Notes under the pieces: model-generated
Database searches by the model: none
Seen by the model: the letters and a program-made list of their open reading frames with translations, nothing else
Told to the model about the DNA's origin: nothing
DNA from: Synanceia verrucosa
Lineage: Eukaryota; Chordata; Actinopteri; Perciformes; Synanceiidae
Direction of reading: 5' to 3'
DNA: 64,000 bases
NCBI GenBank assembly: GCA_029721515.1
Contig: CM056556.1
Coordinates: 24,137,669 to 24,201,668, forward strand
Position numbers and translations under genes: made by a program
In this document: positions 60,286 to 64,000 of the stretch, piece by piece
Layout of the letters: every line of letters starts with the position of its first letter
How positions within the stretch are numbered: position 1 is the stretch's first letter

Positions 60286-62265
60286 ATTATCATTTAACAT
60301 TTAGTAAATACATAAATATAATGCCAGGTTGAATAATTTAAGCAAAAAACAAATGCCAAACAAATGCTATGAAAAGACTAAAACCAAAAATTCTCATTAA
60401 TTTCTGAGATCTGTTAATCACTATACTTTTCAAGTACAGCCTGCGGTGTGATGGAGCCTTGCAATAATCAAACATTTAAACTGTCTGCAAGCAATACAGT
60501 TAAAGTAACTTGAATGAATATGTTTGGTGGAAATTTGAAATACTTGAACATTAAAAACTCAGTTCAATAGCAATGTGTCCTCTATTTAAACAGCAGCTCC
60601 TGCTGAAAAGCATGTGCCTTTGCTTGGTGCAACAATACCACATATTCCTTTAAACATTTTTATGTTCAATTCAAACCATATCCATGATGATAACTACTCT
60701 TATGGAGCACAAAGCACAGGTCTGGCGAGGAGGCATTTGGAGAACAGTGCGGTTTGTCACATCCATGGAAGAGAAACTGATCTGTAAGGATTTCAAATTC
60801 ACTGGTCACCCCTCAGCAGGCGAACACATCACTCAGAAACACTCTTAATGCACAGTACGGTTTAGATTCTAGATTCGTCTTTCAACCCTTCCCTCGTTGA
60901 TATACAATCGGATTCGGCACAAATGAAGCAATCATGCAGGGATTCAGAGTCTAGCTAAAGGGCACAACAGAACAGCAGATGCCTGCCAACACAGTTTTTA
61001 CTGCCAAATCATGTCATTATCAGTGACAACAACACATTTCCTCCTCTCAGGATCAAATGAAATTAACTCCTGTTTAAACTAAAGCCAGGGATGTTTATCA
61101 AAAAGACGTACCTGTGATTTTGTTTGCCACTCAGAAACACATTTTGGAAAGTGAACACATGCCGTCCCGAGACAGGAGCAGCTGTTCAGGTGAATCTGGT
61201 CTTTCCACAGCAGGGCGTTGTACCAAACCATGGGAAACTTTTTAATTGTTAAAGTCGCTGTAATTTAAGGGGTAAAAAGCATGTAATTCTGAATAATTCA
61301 TGTTATGAGCTCAACATAAGTGATTTGTCTAATTTTCCAAGAAACTCTGGGATATTGCGCTTAAGTTAACAGCCCTTTTGGGAAGTGATAAATCAGCAAA
61401 AGTGTTTCTTTCTGTTTAAAAATGATTTACCTCAGCTTGACCAGAGTCACACAAAGAAAGTCCAACGTAGGCTCTATCAAATCAAACGCATAAATGAATG
61501 TCTGCTGCTCTGACCAGAGTGCGTTCATAGATTTTGCATACAAGTGAAGCTGAGTGCTGACACATTTGGATGACACATACTGATAAGTGGTGCTACTGTT
61601 GTTCTGGTGACACATTTCTGCAATAATTAAAATGTGCGATCACAGCTTATTTGACAGCGATGTGAGAAAGTGCCTCGCAATCTGGAGACAGTCCTGCAGG
61701 ACTCAGTTTGACTGTCTTAAACTCTTACCTGCCTCCTGATGTGGTCAGGTTGTTGCCAGGGTTTGGCATCGGTCCTTAAACACAAAATGAGTCGGCCTGA
61801 AAAGAAAAAGAAACAATACGATGATGCATTTTGTAATGCATTTTCACCCACACATCAGACACAAACAAACCACTGTGCTTTTCTGAAAACACTACATCTG
61901 TGTTCAGACAGAGAAAAAAACAGCCTCATTATGGTCTGTCTCCGACAAACTTTCTATCATCCAAAAACAAACATGTGCATTTATAAATCTGCACCAAATG
62001 TGTACCAAAGGTTTTGGTATAGCGCTCCTTATAACTACTGCATAAATACATTTTTCCAGAAAAACACCAGGGCAAATACATTTATTTATATGATTCAAAT
62101 TTGAGTCATTATTTATTTATTTCTTTTTCAAAGTCTTATTAGTATAGTTTTACTGCACATTAGCATTTTAGCCTCAGGCCTACAGTATGCAACCCTGCAT
62201 TTCACTGCATTTGATAAGTAGATTTTGGAATCTTGTTTTAATGTAGTATGGTTTAGAAATCTCTC
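60286..62265. other. Non-coding stretch
   Basis: No recognised gene or RNA. The 121-codon frame at 61739-62104 has no known motif and is thought to be chance. Confidence 0.4.
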
Positions 62266-62600
62266 TCATATTAAAGGGACAGTGTGTAGGATTTGACATC
62301 AACGTTGACATCTCGTGGTGTGGTTGCAATTTGCAACCAGTTGTGTACCTCACTCCTTCCTTTCTGCAGTAATGTGAGCCGGTGAGTGCAAAACCATGGT
62401 AACACCGTTCACCCAGCTCAGTGGCCATCCATACCATAATAACGCTATGTTAGGAGCAACGGAAGACAGACTTTGGCTAGGGTTACTACGCTCATGTTGC
62501 AGCACGTTCTGGGCTGGCAACATGAGCCAACCTGGCAGCTCTGTGAGAGCCCTCTCCATACGTCCCTATGTGTTGCAAGTATAGCAGTAATTCAAGACCT
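62266..62600. repeat. Interspersed repeat fragment
   Basis: Starts at TTAAAGGGACAGTGTGTAGG, a sequence that begins a very common teleost MITE family. The remainder is non-coding and diverged. The right end is not resolved. Confidence 0.45.
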
Positions 62601-63394
62601 CTCTATGAAGTGTGTCTAATTCTCCGTCTGGTAACCAAGTCAGATAACCTCTAAAAATAACAAGGAAATAACAAGTCACACAGGAGGTGTTGGCCCTCCA
62701 GCAACTTGTGGCAAATCGCAACTTATTTGTCAGATGCAGCACCTGTTCACATCACCTCAGGTACACTGGGGTTTTTGACTTGAATCAGATGTAACTAACA
62801 TGTCACGCAGTGTGTGCTGTTCACCCTTAGCACAAGATGCTAAATTGCGTGAGTGAGAGAGAGATTGTGGTTCTTGCAGCCTTGATTAAAAAAATACCGT
62901 GGTGCGAGCAGATGGCTGTGTTGACTTTGCTCGCTTGTTTAAAAGTAGGCAGTCCACCCACCTTCCAAATTTGTCACACGTCGAGGGGAAAGCTGAAAAG
63001 GAGACAGACTTCTGAGGGCCAAAAAATATGAGAAAACACATTCTCCATTGTTCTGATGTAGACAGATATTTTTGAGTTACGGTTGTAAGGCTGTATTGAT
63101 CTTTCTCTGACAATTCATACTAGTTTAATGTTCTGACGAGAAAGATCCCTTTTTGTCTCGAGGTGAACTAACAGTTTTGAAAAGTACAGTATATACAATT
63201 TATTAAATTGCTCTTTGAGGTTTATTGACTGGCTATTCTTTGTGTGGTTTGTGATTGTCAACCTTCAGTTTCATATATTTAGAGAGCAACTAACTAAACT
63301 AAGAATCCCAATATTTCAGTCCAGTCAGCATTTGTCACCATGAGCTGCTCACTCTTTCAAAGTAGGAACAAAAGATGCAAATCTCAAACTAGTC
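62601..63394. other. Non-coding stretch
   Basis: Nothing recognised apart from short ORFs without motifs. Confidence 0.4.
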
Positions 63395-63479
63395 ATGTCA
63401 TCAAGTTCAAAGTCTGGAGCTCCACAGACAATGAATGGGAGACTGATTTCTTTTTTTCTATCCAACTTAACTTTACTTC

Positions 63480-64000
63480 TGATCTATTGTAGAGTGACGA
63501 TGTTCAGTGTCATCCACAGCGTCTCTCCTCATTCACTATCTGCGGCTTCAGATCACGAAGCATGTCGAGAGGTGACGGTGACCATCAGAAAAACCACCAG
63601 TGGACAAAATGTCCTGTCCTTCAAAGGTAGTAAACTCTGGAACAATCCATCAGTCAGACAAGCTACCAGCCTGAAGATATGACTCAAAACAAACCAGATC
63701 TGTGACCACATTTAACCCTGACATTGTTATTATTATATCCCCCTTTTGGGTTTATCCTCTTGTAGCGTGATAACACTGTTATCTTTCTTTTTTATTATTT
63801 TTCTTTCATTATTCTATTTCCTCCCTCTTCTTCTCCCTTTTTCTGCCTCTTAATGAGCTACAAGCAATAGGTCACTTGAATTTGCCCAGCACTTTACTCC
63901 AATGCCCAATATGCTGTATTAACCCCTCTAGCTGCGCTTTACCCAGATGTGCAAAACATGGACTTCATATGCACTTTCATGCAACCCAAAACAGCACTTT
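63480..64000 (+). pseudogene. Degraded tail of a second non-LTR retrotransposon
   Basis: A frame running to 63682 ends with LSFKGSKLWNNPSVRQATSL, which resembles the conserved C-terminal stretch (xLWNxLPxxVRxAxSLxxFK) of several fish non-LTR retrotransposon ORF2 proteins. The frame then stops, but the following bases keep a similar reading in another frame (RSVTTFNPDIVIII). Pyrimidine-rich sequence like a 3' UTR follows to the window edge. The clade is not determined. Only the last part of the ORF is present. Confidence 0.45.

Overview
The window is nuclear DNA of a bony fish, most likely a teleost. It holds intron-rich genes with GT-AG junctions, encoding close homologues of vertebrate AMPD3, RNF141 and MGAT4C. 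The space between them is AT-rich and carries fish-type interspersed repeats: tRNA-headed SINEs with an L2-like tail, hAT-like and piggyBac-like MITEs, and an L1/Tx1-type LINE. No bacterial operon, CRISPR array or rRNA gene is present. Family names come from recognising motifs by eye; no database search was run.

Region 1 (1-19.5 kb) is the gene-dense part. ampd3 lies on the + strand with 14 coding exons between 1962 and 9990, an uninterrupted 758-residue reading frame and a poly(A) signal at 10638. It converges on rnf141 on the - strand, with 5 coding exons between 17190 and 14296 (228 residues), an untranslated first exon near 19.44-19.49 kb and a CRE palindrome at the promoter. AMPD3 and RNF141 are also neighbours in human, so this is conserved synteny. 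The two enzymes have unrelated roles: purine nucleotide deamination and ubiquitin ligation.

Region 2 (21.7-24 kb) is mgat4c on the - strand, with three coding exons giving about 479 residues. It encodes a type II Golgi N-acetylglucosaminyltransferase. Nothing clearly coding for a host protein follows from 24 to 64 kb. That stretch is either a gene desert or the long 5' untranslated introns of mgat4c.

Region 3 (39.9-50.1 kb) is the most striking part. A near full-length LINE of about 8.4 kb carries ORF1, ORF2 with endonuclease, reverse transcriptase and Cys-rich end, a very G-rich 3' region and a 20-A tail. It is bracketed by two direct copies of about 946 bp of host sequence that differ at only two positions I could find. 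The copies start exactly after the poly(A) tail and end exactly at the LINE 5' end, like a target-site duplication tens of times longer than normal. The five or more frameshifts in ORF2 are all single-base changes inside homopolymers. The copy may therefore be intact in the real genome and damaged only by assembly error.

Region 4 (50-64 kb) is repeat-rich non-coding DNA. It contains further copies of a TTAA-flanked MITE, one of them carrying a nested second element, a candidate solo LTR, and the degraded tail of another non-LTR retrotransposon at the right edge.
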